Below are positions 35,628 through 45,827 of a stretch of DNA of 64,000 nt, piece by piece. Within the stretch, counting starts at the first letter, position 1. Each line of letters begins with the position of its first letter. The stretch is from NCBI GenBank assembly GCA_031763025.1, contig JASSKH010000002.1, positions 20,774,168 through 20,838,167 of the forward strand, in the 5' to 3' direction. Position numbers and translations under genes: made by a program. The notes under the pieces are model-generated. The model searched no databases. It worked only from the letters and a program-made list of their open reading frames with translations, and was not told where the DNA came from. This DNA is from Macrocystis pyrifera. Its lineage: Eukaryota > Sar > Phaeophyceae > Laminariales > Laminariaceae.

Positions 35628-35693
35628 GTCCGGGTGCCGACGTTCTTGGTTCCTGCGACCCAGAAAGTGTACAACGATCTGCAAACCTTGAAG
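35628..35693 (+). CDS. leuC: LeuC, internal exon 2 seen
   Basis: Twenty-two codons, VRVPTFLVPATQKVYNDLQT then LK, match the conserved VPxFLVPATQKV segment between the first and second cluster-ligand regions of LeuC. The acceptor is CTGGGCAG and the donor is AAG|GTAACG, both in phase 0. Reading on past the donor meets a stop after four codons, which supports the boundary. The exon is unusually small next to its 5.9-kb upstream intron. Confidence 0.9.
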
Positions 35694-36040
35694 GTAACGG
35701 CGCTTTGATTTCGATTTCAACGTGTTCTGTTTGGTGTCCTGCGTTCAACCCCAACAAATGCAGGAAACATCACCACTTCGCTGTCTTGATTATACTTTAG
35801 TCATCGTGTTACGGCTTTAGTTTTAAGCCTTTGAGGTAGGGCAGTCTGACTAATTTTCAGGGTGTTGAAGTTTGTTTCATAGTCCTCTCCCAGTAATTCA
35901 GCTTTTTTGTTGTTGCTAGTGTAAGTGCATGTCATAGTTCGCATGTCCAACATGTAGGAGTTATGAGTTAAAATAATTGTACTTGATGGGGACGTTCCGT
36001 GCACTTGTTCAAATATTTCCGCACCTATGCGTCCAAGCAG
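35694..36040 (+). other. LeuC intron, 347 bp
   Basis: It runs from GTAACG to ...GTCCAAGCAG, phase 0. It contains no repeats seen elsewhere in the window. Confidence 0.85.
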
Positions 36041-36214
36041 ATTGGTGGGCGTACGCTGGCGTCAATTTTTCGTGAGGCTGGCTGCCTAGAGCCCGCGTCC
36101 CCTTCTTGCGCCGCTTGCCTTGGAGGACCGGCCGACACGTATGCCCGCATGAACGAACCCTTTCAGTGTGTCTCAACCACCAACCGTAATTTTCCCGGGC
36201 GCATGGGGCACAAG
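36041..36214 (+). CDS. leuC: LeuC, internal exon 3 seen, with second cluster cysteine pair
   Basis: Fifty-eight codons begin IGGRTLASIFREAGCLEPAS. They continue PSCAACLGGPADTYARMNEP and end STTNRNFPGRMGHK, the near-C-terminal signature of LeuC. The SCAAC pair (codons 36107-36109 and 36116-36118), with the GSCTGG cysteine of exon 1, completes the three iron-sulfur ligands. The donor is AAG|GTGAGC in phase 0. The last segment of the family (usually reading like GQIYLASPYTAAASA) was not found within the window, so a further long intron is likely. Intact coding in all three exons argues for a working gene. Confidence 0.92.
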
Positions 36215-36884
36215 GTGAGCGCTGGTGTGGTTGATGGTATCTTGAACTCTACGGTGTGGTAGTGATCGTTCGAGGCTTCTGCCTAATACATCGATTGTCG
36301 CCGTTGGGAACATAGGTTGATTTCAGTTTTGCGCATCGATCAAAATGGGTTGATACTTTTTCCCCGTAAAATTGTCAGAGATTGAATATGGGAGTTGTGT
36401 TTAGTCGAGCCTGGATCAGCAAGTTGGGAGTTTTAGGGTACGAAACGGTGGAGTAGAACCGCCAGTTTTTTGTCTTCGGATAGCCCACCTGTGCGTTGAC
36501 TAAAGTTGACCGGGTGCGGCTGTACCACGTTCGGGCTTACGGCAGGGCTGAGTCATCTAGTTTCACATTTGTCAATGTTATCGTGTACGGAACTATGATA
36601 TTATAAATTTGATACCTGGTATTTTGCTTTCGCAGTGACGGTCGAAAATCCGCCGTTATGGATAGCAGCGATTGCTGCGTTAGCATGCTTCGAACACCTT
36701 GGGTTTTGTGACGGGGAATCACGTCTCATTTGGTACGAGCTCAATTTTGTGGCCTGTTGGCAAAGTGACGTGTCAAGGAAAGCTTATGTTCGTGGGATAG
36801 GCGGGGCCTCCGTACCCACTTTGCGAGGGTTATTCTCGCCTTGACTCATTTTCCACGACTTTGCGCCATTTCTATGCGTTGAAT
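36215..36884 (+). other. Probable LeuC intron, no exon recognised
   Basis: It begins at the GTGAGC donor. A frame at 36635-36844 (VTVENPPLWIAAIAALACFE and onward) is open for 69 codons but does not resemble LeuC or any family I know. Confidence 0.5.
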
Positions 36885-37345
36885 GGCATTACGTTAGTGT
36901 TATCTGTAACACAATGTTCCGTGTTAGTGCTGGTGAGCATGGCAACGTGATGTTAGGGTGTTATGTCTAACACTCCTCCTAAGGGTAACACTATGTCAGT
37001 GTGTTACGTCTAGCGCTGCGCCGACAATAACATTATGTTATCGTGTTGGTAAATATGCGGATATCGATCTGGGCATGTTAAAGTGATAGCGTACGTGTTT
37101 GCTCAAAGCCTATCACTGTATTACAGTGTTCGTTCAAGGACTGATCACGGCATAACATAATGTTACTGTACCGGAGCTGCGCGAGACCGAGCAGCAACCT
37201 AACGATAAGGCACGTGCACGTTCGTGGGTTTCCAGTTGATACTGTGTTACCGCGTTACCGTGATCGCTTCTCCAGTGCTAACACTATGTTAGTACGTTAC
37301 CACGTTCCTCTGTTTGGCCCCTTAACGTAGATTTGTGTTATCCCA
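36885..37345. repeat. Degenerate TAACA/TGTTA inverted-repeat cluster
   Basis: Short palindromic units are scattered over about 450 bp. They include ATAACATTATGTTAT (37027-37041, perfect arms), TAACACTATGTCAGTGTGTTA, CATAACATAATGTTACTG and CTAACACTATGTTAGT. The unit looks like TAACA-n-TGTTA and is not seen elsewhere in the window. Confidence 0.75.
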
Positions 37346-38051
37346 GTGTTAAGCTATCCGAGGTGTGAAATATTGCGCCCAAATGGTTGTATACATTTGT
37401 ACGAAAGCTACAGTGCCAATTCCTTCGCGCACTAGCACGGATCGCCTGGGTGCCTCCTGTTAGAGAGTTTCTCGTAGAGATCCAAAGAATCACAGCATGT
37501 AAGGTGGCGGATTTATCGATGCGATATCAACTGTAGTAGCCACGAGCGTTTTTTTACTGGGGCATAGTTTACTTACGGCCGTCTAGAGTTCGCACCCTAA
37601 TCGGTGGCATCGCGTGTACTTTCAAACACGACACATATTATTTGCACGTCATTACGGATGACACGTCTTGATCGATGGCGCTACTGGAGTATTTTTCAGT
37701 ACTACAGTACGATGTGTTGCATGCCTTGGATGTCCGTACTCCTCGTGCACTGTCTAAGAAGAATCAGTGACGTATCCCGCCATCGCCAGCAAGCTACCTT
37801 AAGGACTTCGTTGAACAAGCAGCTGGGACGCTTTGAGATAAACACCCACAGATGCCGTTTTGTAGCGTGTCCAAGCCCGTTGCTTAACCAGGGAAGATGT
37901 CGCCGCGTAGGAAATGGTGTGGTATGTTGACGATTTTGTCTTGTAGTGAATGTATCGTTAGGTGGACACGCCTCCTGTTGCTGGAAGAGTGTGGAACGTC
38001 GAAAATCGAAAAGAAAACAGATCGAAGAACGTATGCATTCACCTTGCTATA
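37346..38051. other. Unannotated stretch
   Basis: The longest open frame (37604-37930, plus) has no recognised motif. No repeat family was seen. Confidence 0.35.
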
Positions 38052-38156
38052 TTACGGGGGTCCATAGTTAACGGGACCAAATTTTGTTAGTAAAAATAGG
38101 CAAATATATAGGTTTTTATGTGCATCATAGGTCCTGTTAACTATGGACCCCCGTAA
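38052..38156. mobile_element. MITE (TTACGGGGG family), copy 3
   Basis: It is 105 bp. The left end TTACGGGGGTCCATAGTTAA mirrors the right end TTAACTATGGACCCCCGTAA exactly. It is flanked on both sides by TA (38050-38051 and 38157-38158), the target duplication typical of Tc1/mariner-derived elements. The core is AT-rich and non-coding. With 20-bp identical ends this is the best preserved copy. Confidence 0.95.
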
Positions 38157-38794
38157 TAGCCCATTTTCTAAATGAAGCAGTTTGATTTCTCGTGCGCTGC
38201 TTCTATGCGTTTCATTATTTACCCTATTCGCGACGTTGGGCCTGGCTTATGGTTGAAGACAATGTTTTAAAATTCCAATGGCCCAATGCGACTACTGTAG
38301 CGTCACCCTTGATGTTCAGTCAGAGGAGTGATGCAGATTGGGGTAAGCTTCCCGCGTAGAGCAAGTGCGTAACTTGAAGCAGTTGCCCGACGCCCACCTC
38401 TGTTTGCCCTTGAGTGCTTGGAAAATCGTTCGTAAACGGTATGGAGTGCGAACAAACCTCTTTACTATAAACAACTGCCTGGTACGAGCGAACGCCGATA
38501 TCCCGACCACGTAGGTACCCGCAGTTTTGGGATTTTTTTCACCTTATTGTTTTATTTACAAGGTATTTGCCTATGATCCAGCGGGTCGATCGACGATGGA
38601 CACGCGTGTAGTTTTTCAATTGCAGGGGAAGACGCAGGCCTGTGTTGGGGAGTGTATTTTTTTCCCGTCTACTTTACTTTAGTTGCCAAGACGCGTTGTT
38701 CCTCCGATTGGCCTTCATCTTTCGGCTTGCGAGAAGTGAAGAACTTGATTTCTCAACTAATGGGTCAGGTTGTGAACGGCGCTCACAGCGAACC
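38157..38794. other. Unannotated stretch
   Basis: No conserved protein, RNA or repeat was recognised. Short open frames on both strands only. Confidence 0.35.
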
Positions 38795-39110
38795 GCGCTT
38801 GATTCCACAACGTGTTTGAAACCACAGTTCGGTTCATTGCCACCCAAGGTATGTTTTGGTGTCTTCCTAAATATCTGCATGTTTCAAGAAGAGCTTCGCC
38901 GCGGTAGGCTGACGCCCACCTTGGCTACGCGCACGCCCGTAATGACTGAGGACTGGATTTCACAACGTTTTTGAAGAGCACCGCTCGGAACATTGTCACC
39001 CCATGTATATATTACTGTCTTCCTAAACTTAGCACATGTTGCAAGGGGGGCTTCGTTGAGGTAGACTGACACCCGCCTTGGCGACGCGCACGCCCGTTAC
39101 TTTGAAAGTA
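38795..39110 (+). repeat. Tandem repeat, about 160-bp unit, two copies
   Basis: TTCCACAACGTGTTTGAA, TGTCTTCCTAAATAT, GGTAGGCTGACGCCCACCTT and CGCGCACGCCCGTAA in the first unit match ATTTCACAACGTTTTTGAA, TGTCTTCCTAAACTT, GGTAGACTGACACCCGCCTT and CGCGCACGCCCGTTA in the second. Confidence 0.9.
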
Positions 39111-40244
39111 TGGGCAAAGCCAAAAATGGGCGCACCTCAAGCCTTTTGAGCCATTTATAGGTGCACGGCATGTCACACTCTGGAAAAAGTTTCGTGGCCC
39201 CGTTAGTGATTTGTTATCGGTCCTACAAGTGGCTCAAGCGTCCAAGGTACACGTGCTCGCATGACCGGATTTTCAAGTTCGTTCACCTATTTTTTCCTGA
39301 AAGTGTACCTAAAATGGTTCGGCGGAACCCTTTTCTGCCAACGAGAATTCGGGCAGTTATCCGACACCAGATGCCGGAATTGTCAATCACGTGACCTTAC
39401 CTGTCAGCACAAACGCCCGAATAGACTACAAAACACTACGCACGCAACTTGCGCCGAACACAGCACAGGTCACCAAATAAACTGGACGGCCGGCCCATTC
39501 TGCACTTTATTTCCAGTCCACATGCCCGAATTTCTTGTTCTTTGTGGAAGTCAGCCTGACTGTCGTTTGTATGGTGCCCAAGTTCTTATCTGTGGTGTGG
39601 GTCGTTATGCCCGCGTATATAGCGGTGTAGTCTATGGCCTTATTATTGACGTTTTTTACTGCCGCCACACCCTCATGCACTCGCAAACTCGAACAGGGTA
39701 GTCTCTACATGACCACGGTAATGGGGATTTTATTGCTTTCCCAGCCATATAACTTGACACCCACCCAGGTGGCTTTTGCCGCAATCGATGAACAAATGTA
39801 TAGCTTTCAAGCTAAAGTGGTGTATCCGTGTCAATAACTCCAACGTCCTTTATATACGTACTGTTCGGCTCCAATTTTTTCAGCCTGCCCTGTGACTACG
39901 GACTCAATATTTTGGACTTGAGTTTATGTGAGAACCGCAACAACAGTATACAAGGTACTTGATACCAGGTATCACTCAAGTACGTGGCCGGTTTACGCGG
40001 CTTCACGCGTACAGCTTGCTGCCTCCGAGCGAGGTGCCTAAACACTACCAGTATTAAACATATTGTGTAATACCGTGCATGATATTGACCACTCCTGCTA
40101 CTACTATTACGAGTGCAGCATTTCTTTTTACGATGATATTCGATATTCTCCGGGTCAGTTTGTTCTTGATATCGTTTTTTTTTGGGAATTCAAAGCGAAA
40201 TCCACGACGACGTTCCGACTGAATCTCCTGGGTTGTTGAGTGAT
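39111..40244. other. Unannotated stretch with weak coding signal
   Basis: Open frames at 39261-39701 and 39634-39837 (plus) overlap. The second contains a hydrophobic segment (MTTVMGILLLSQPYNLTPTQ) that could cross a membrane. I checked it as a possible LeuC C-terminus and it does not match. Confidence 0.25.
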
Positions 40245-41345
40245 ATGCGCGCTATCGCGCCAACGCAGTCCAGGCTGCATGATGCGCTTGGGTTGATCAT
40301 ACGTTCACCAAGATGAGTATGCTATGTATGAAGCTTCAAAGGAGGCACCATTATTGTCTCGATCCGAGGGTGTTGCACCGCAGGAGGTGGGACTGAAAAC
40401 GTTTTCATTGTCGTTTGATGATACTTGATTGCGTCAGGGAATAGTCGAACGTATTTGAAGGGGCCTTTTTTCGTTGATGTGTGGCATCTAGGGACTATCC
40501 CCTGGTATATTTACGGGTTTACTACTAAGGCATATACATTCGTACGTAAAACGTAACCTGCAACTGCCACTGGGAACGTCGCCGTCTACGGCGCATATGA
40601 TGAACTTGGTCCATCCACCTGACCGGGCAACGATGCTGGCCACGGGCTATCGCTGAATGCAGGGGGGGGCGTGGATGTAGTGTTGTGTATGATTCGTTTC
40701 CTCGGGAAGACACGAGACGCTCCCAGTGGTAGTTATCTAATACGCGTCACGTAAGAACCTGCTTTCTGGGGTTTTGCGTGCTTTGCGTTTTCTGATACCA
40801 TACCCAGTTCAGGCTGTGCATGATACGCTTGGGTATATCATACTTTTCCCAAAAACGGTATACTATATATAGCTACAAGGGGGGCACGATTTTTGTCTCC
40901 ATCTGAGGGGGTTGTGTCGCAGAATGTAGAGCGGAAAGTTCTGACATTGTCGTTTGATGATTTATTGCGTCAATAAAGAGTTGAACATGTTTCAACGGAC
41001 CTTTTTTCGTCGATGTGTGGCGTCTGGGGACTATCCTCTGGCATATCCACAGGTTTACTACTGCGGCGTACGTAGGCATGCAGATTCTTACGTACAGCGT
41101 AACCTGCAACTTCCACGGGGAACGTCGCCGTTTACGACGCATGTAGTATCACTATGATCATCTCTTTGTTATTGAACTTGGTCCACCCACTCACGAAGCC
41201 GGGCAGCGATGCTGGCCCCGGGCTCGTGTTGAATTCAGAGGTGGGCGTGGATGTAGCGCAGTGGATAATTAGTTTCTTGGCGAAAACACTATGATACGAG
41301 ACTTGCACAGTGGCAGTTTTAGGTTACGCTTCACGTAGAAACCTG
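40245..41345 (+). repeat. Tandem duplication, about 560-bp unit
   Basis: The units begin near CAGGCTGCATGATGCGCTTG (40270) and CAGGCTGTGCATGATACGCT (40811). They share TGTCGTTTGATGAT, CCTTTTTTCGT-GATGTGTGG, GGTTTACTAC, CGTAACCTGCAACT and GGGCGTGGATGTAG, and end with GTAAGAACCTGC and GTAGAAACCTGC. Confidence 0.92.
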
Positions 41346-41408
41346 CGTGCCTACACCGCAGTAGTGAACTCGTGGATATACCATTGGGTCAGGGATTAGT
41401 AGAACATA
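41346..41408. other. Short spacer
   Basis: It may hold a degraded third piece of the 560-bp unit (GCAGTAGTGAACTCGTGGAT). Nothing else was seen. Confidence 0.4.
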
Positions 41409-42543
41409 CAAGGCGCTTCGCTCCGCGGGCGGCCTACCCCGCCCACTACGCTTGCTCAGGAAGGAAAAGTGCATCAAATTATGCTAAGCGGACAGAGGTC
41501 CATGATTGAAAATATTAATAGTTTTTTCTGATTGTAGTTGCAAAGTGGCGACTTGGTAGTGCCAAGAATCCCGCCGCCATGTTTCAGGAGAAAACAGCTC
41601 GGACGCCACGTGCGCTTTGCGTCGCGGGTGGTGCCGCCCGCTACGATCGCTCACATGCCGTACGTACGTAAAATACCCCTGATAGGGCTATTATTTTCTT
41701 CTTCTGATACGCTGCATGTACGCAAGAGAAAGCACGGCGCAGCCAGCAGCACCGCAAAAACAATGAAAGTGAAACCGAAAATTTCGGAAAGAAAAAAAAA
41801 AAGATCCTGTCCACTCTCATGTAATTTTTTTTTTTCCTGCCCGACTGAAACACCTTGCACCGGTCAAAAACAAAACAAAACAGCAGAGTTTCTCTCTCAG
41901 CCTCGTACGCCGCCCGCGCCTCTCGCGACTACCTCGCTTCCGATTCGGTCCGGGTAAAGCTTTCCTCCCTCTCTGCCCCAGAGTTCCCCGTCGCCGCCTC
42001 GCGTGAAGCCCGGTGCTCACCGTGGCCCTCGTTCGCCAGCTCGACAAGGTTGGTGCTCAGACTGCGTCGCTCTCTCTGTGAACTTCAGCCTGGTCGCAAA
42101 AATAAGCACCGCTTGAATCTACCTTGCAGTCCCGAACGACCCGTACGGAGTTGTACATACTCAATCGAATTATGCAGATCGAGGCCAGACGGAGCCGATT
42201 CATGCTTCCCTCGTGTTCCGAGGCACACGCGACGCCTAGGCACGAAAACGACTACCGCGCACCTTTCAACTCCCCCTCTACCCGCCAGCACCCGCTGACA
42301 CCCGCGACGGCGCCGGTCTCGCCCGCGGTGCCGTGCTCCGAGAACACGCACGCACACGAAGCGAAAGAAGAAAAAAGGAAAAAATAATCGAAAGTGCCAA
42401 GAGAAATGGAGAAAACAAAGAACCGCCGGAAAGGTCTGGCAAGTAATGAAAGGAGACGATTTCCAAGTGGGAGCTGTGAGAAGTCAGGGATGTGTACCAA
42501 CCGAGCATCAGAGAGTGAGATATCTGTAAGTAGTTCTATTGTT
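41409..42543 (-). repeat. Repeat family A, reverse copy 2 (long form)
   Basis: It matches 22009-23141 over its full length: GGCGCTTCGCTCCGCGGGCG at the left, CCCGCCGCCATG-TTCAGGAG in the middle, and GGAGCTGTGAGAAG, GAGAGTGAGAT and GTAAGTAGTTCTATTG at the right. The two ends coincide between copies, which defines an element of about 1.13 kb. Confidence 0.88.
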
Positions 42544-42719
42544 TCGGGCCTTCTTTGGTTGCTTGATCCTTGCGTCAGAGCTCGAACAATCTTTAACGAG
42601 CCCATGGCATCGGAAACTGCCGCTTTTAGTTACGTATGGTTTACACTCAAACGTAATGGTCTCAGCTCCGTCGGCGGCCTTTACTAGGCCGACGGCGGAG
42701 CCCCCTTGTTCTTGAAAGA
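42544..42719. other. Spacer with GC-rich imperfect hairpin
   Basis: At about 42665-42702, GCTCCGTCGGCGGCC and GGCCGACGGCGGAGC flank a short TTTACTA loop with an offset in pairing. It recalls the GC hairpins at 22024, 26272 and 28930. Confidence 0.6.
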
Positions 42720-43045
42720 GTGCGGCCTCGGATGACGGAGCTCTTCTTCCCGTCGCAGCCGCCAGCTCCTTGCTCGGTTCTTGCAGTGGATAGTTGAACT
42801 GCTGTCAGCTTTCTCCCCCTTTCCAACCAGATCCGCCGCTTGAGCAAACGGTGTAGACTGAGATCGCCGCAAGCCTCTTTGTCCGCTTTAGCTCTGGACG
42901 GTTGAACTCCTTCAAGGTTTCCACCGCTTTGCAGCCAGACCCACCGCTTGAACAAACGGTTGAGGCTGGAGTTGTCGCCAGTTATTTCCTTTGGTTTAGC
43001 GCTTGACGGTTGAACTGCTTAATCTTCATCTGGATACCCCACTCG
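42720..43045 (-). repeat. Tandem repeat, about 120-bp unit, open on the minus strand
   Basis: About three units share AACCGTTTG-TCAAGCGG, GCAGTTCAACCGTC or GAGTTCAACCGTC, and GGCGA-C in minus-strand order. One minus frame stays open for 97 codons (42955-42662) and reads repeating LFKRWVWLQSGG, GDLSLHRLLKRRIWL and VQLSTART-like peptides. The period is close to a multiple of three, so this could be a repeat protein or chance; I do not recognise it. Confidence 0.5.
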
Positions 43046-43072
43046 CCGATATTGGTAGCTGACGTCTTACAC

Positions 43073-44036
43073 CTATTCGATGAACGTTTGCCGCCGTCGA
43101 ATGTCTAGAAGCTCCCTCCGGACCTTAGTATCTAGCCGATGTGCTTCGCTGGCTGCTCTGGAAGTTGTTTCTCGTTCTTCCCCTGTTGGCATCTCCGTCG
43201 AGCGAGGACGACAGTCTGAACCGTAGTGCAGTCCATACAAAGCGTGAAATATATCCAGCTGCAAAGGACTAAAACTTGTGCTTACCTCATCCTGATCCAG
43301 TCGGAGACTATTCCCATACTTAAGCGTCTCCACTAGGAATACGTTGAGCTTCAGCGGAGTGATACTCTCGAATTATCCTCGTCAAGCCAGTTAGAAAGTA
43401 CTCGCATACTTACATGTCTGCGACGTCCCTTGAGAGCTTGCGATCGGTTATCGTGTATAACGGTTTCCGCCAAAGTGTGAATATCGTCAAGTCTTATATC
43501 CGATGCCCCGACCAGGTGCACGAGCCATGAATCGACGGCACTGTCAAGCTCAGAGCGTTCATGAAAATGTCTTGGTGCCCACCGCAAACACCGTCGTCCT
43601 CGTTTTGGCGCTGCACCCGTCCACAAGTAACGTTTGTCAAACATCGATATCAGGCATAAAAAAAATCAATGGCAGGCATGACAAGCGTTTAGCTCGGACC
43701 TGATACACATCAGTGACAGGCACGACGAACGTGAACGGAACGCATGGTGGGTGAGGATCTGGGTGAAGCATCGAGTCCATCACTCGGGGAATACTTATTT
43801 GTCTCACTGAAGAGGCGAATACCTGCAGAGTCCCGATAGTGTTTTCTGTGGCCACTCCCCCCATTCGCTTCGACAGCTCCTGCCCTCGGGGGTGATTGAC
43901 GAAACCGTTGCGCATTGATTCGCTTAGCCACTGTCACAGATGTTTCATCACGTGGACTGCAAACTGCCCCCCTGCATCGCCCCGGACCAATAGCGGTTCC
44001 GAAAAGCGCATCGCTCAGAGTGAGGCTTTGCCGCAA
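43073..44036 (-). CDS. Hypothetical minus-strand coding fragments
   Basis: Three minus frames have a protein-like composition. One is 43915-43637 (GFVNHPRGQELSKRMGGVAT onward). Another is 43644-43351 (GASDIRLDDIHTLAETVIHD, ending SNWLDEDNSRVSLR). The last is 43333-43073, beginning METLKYGNSLRLDQDE just before GGTAAGCAC, a good splice donor. The peptides VSMRVLSNWLDED and METLKYGNSLRLDQDE are encoded by related DNA, so there is an internal repeat. I recognise no family. It could be exons of one unknown gene or decayed sequence. Confidence 0.25.
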
Positions 44037-45327
44037 GAGCCTCCTTCGACGGCACAGGACATGTGAGCGAAGGATGTGCTTGCTTCCACCACAGACAACA
44101 CGTGCTCAAACCTAATACCTGTTTATAGCCCCTGCTCACGGCATTAGATGCACATCTCAAGGACCTTCCACGCTTGCAGGGGACTTGTGGGTACTACTGT
44201 CACTTGCGTAGTCATCCATTTGGCCCTCCTGCGCTCACATAATAGTATATACGTTGGCTAGCGTGGGCTGGTTTTACTTGCCTTGGGTCAGCATAGTTTT
44301 ACGTACCACACCCGGGCAACCAAACGTGCTGCGAACCAAGGCGAACAACTCCGGTATCATTGCCTTTGATATAGCTAGCTTTGAACCCTCGTCGTTAAGG
44401 GCCTGCCGGCGTGTACCTTCGTGGTATTGCAGTTACCACCCCCCTTTACCTTTGCTTCTTCACCTGACGCAAGCTCGACAAGGAATATTCGTAATTCAGT
44501 GGTAGCACTCCACCTCTTGCCTAGTTTCCCTCTTACGGTCGCGAATTCTGCACTGCGTCAGTTACTTAGTTTGATATGGCAGAGGGTGGACGTACGGGCC
44601 CCTCTTACCTCCTCGTCGCCCTTGGAGATAATCCACACTTACGGCAATAGTAACTCAGCAAGACCAATAATGTCCGGAATTTGAGTCGTCTTGACAACCA
44701 TAGCCGGTCATTGATCAGACATGTTATGACAGTCAACGCGGTTAATTATCTGGCTTCGACCGCGTTTACAGGTGGTATGCATGCGTAACAGGTGGCACAT
44801 GACGTGTACATATATAGTTGACTCTATTTCCTATATCACTCTCTGTTGCAACCCCATCGTCTGCACCAAGCAAGGATAAGTCCCTCCGATGCTAGTCCGT
44901 CCGAACCTCAGTACGTTTGACAACAAGGTGCATCGTCTGGAAAAGCCTCCCTGAAGCTATCACCTCAAAGCAGAACACGCCAACCTTGACAGGGTATTCA
45001 GGAGCAGGTGACGAGCTTAGGGTGGCCACTACAGGTCCGTGGCGTTTTCGATGAATCGCAGATCTTTTCTGCGCCGCATGGAAGAAAGTCCTTAAATTGC
45101 GAACAGCCGAGTCGACGACGGGCAACTCCTTTCCCCAGGCATACGGTCTGAAGTAGTTCACCAACTAGCTCCTCACTCACTTCCTGTGCCGCGGATGACC
45201 GCCGAGCATTACATGATTGACTCAAGGCCACCGTACACTCTATGACCCGCTCGGAGTTCGTGTTTCCCTGGCGAGACCCTTTCTTTGTTCTCAATCACTC
45301 GCACCTGTTGGACGTTCCTGTCTGGCC
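44037..45327. other. Unannotated stretch
   Basis: It has no match to any repeat family of this window. Short open frames occur on both strands. I compared it mentally with rRNA core motifs and found none. Confidence 0.35.
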
Positions 45328-45827
45328 TATGGCCTCTGCCAGATGATATCAGCAAGAGGGCTTCCAGCGAGGGACTCCACCAGTCTCGCTGGCCTCGCAC
45401 TCAGTAAGTCTTGTTCTTAGAGCTTGTATTATCACGGAGTGATCCTCATCGGACCACGAGCCAGGTGGCTAGGGGACATCACACAGGATCCCCGGCCACT
45501 GCTCCACTCACACATGCGATTACACTGAAACCTCCACGGCTTGGTATCTTTTGGCTACAGCACCCCCAAAGCGAGTTCACTCGACACGAGATATTATGGC
45601 CTCTGCCAGATGATATCAGCAAGAGGGCTTCCAGCGAGGGACTCCACCAGTCTCGCTGGCCTCGCACTCAGTAAGTCTTGTTCTTAGAGCTTGTATTATC
45701 ACGGAGTGATCCTCATCGGACCACGAGCCAGGTGGCTAGGGGACATCACACAGGATCCCCGCCACTGCTCCACTCACACATGCGATTACACTGAAACCTC
45801 CACGGCTTGGTATCTTTTGGCTACAGG
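45328..45827 (+). repeat. Tandem duplication, about 266-bp period
   Basis: TATGGCCTCTGCCAGATGAT through CGGCTTGGTATCTTTTGGCT occurs at 45328-45560 and again at 45594-45826. The two units of about 233 bp are nearly identical (one G lost at GGATCCCC-GCCACTG). A 33-bp linker lies between them. This near identity is unlike most repeats here, so the event is recent. Confidence 0.96.

Noticed and set aside
39634-39837. Candidate last exon of LeuC (GSLYMTTVMGILLLSQPYN)
   Set aside because: Only a glycine and a tyrosine align with the expected GQIYLASPYTAAASA ending, so the match is not credible.
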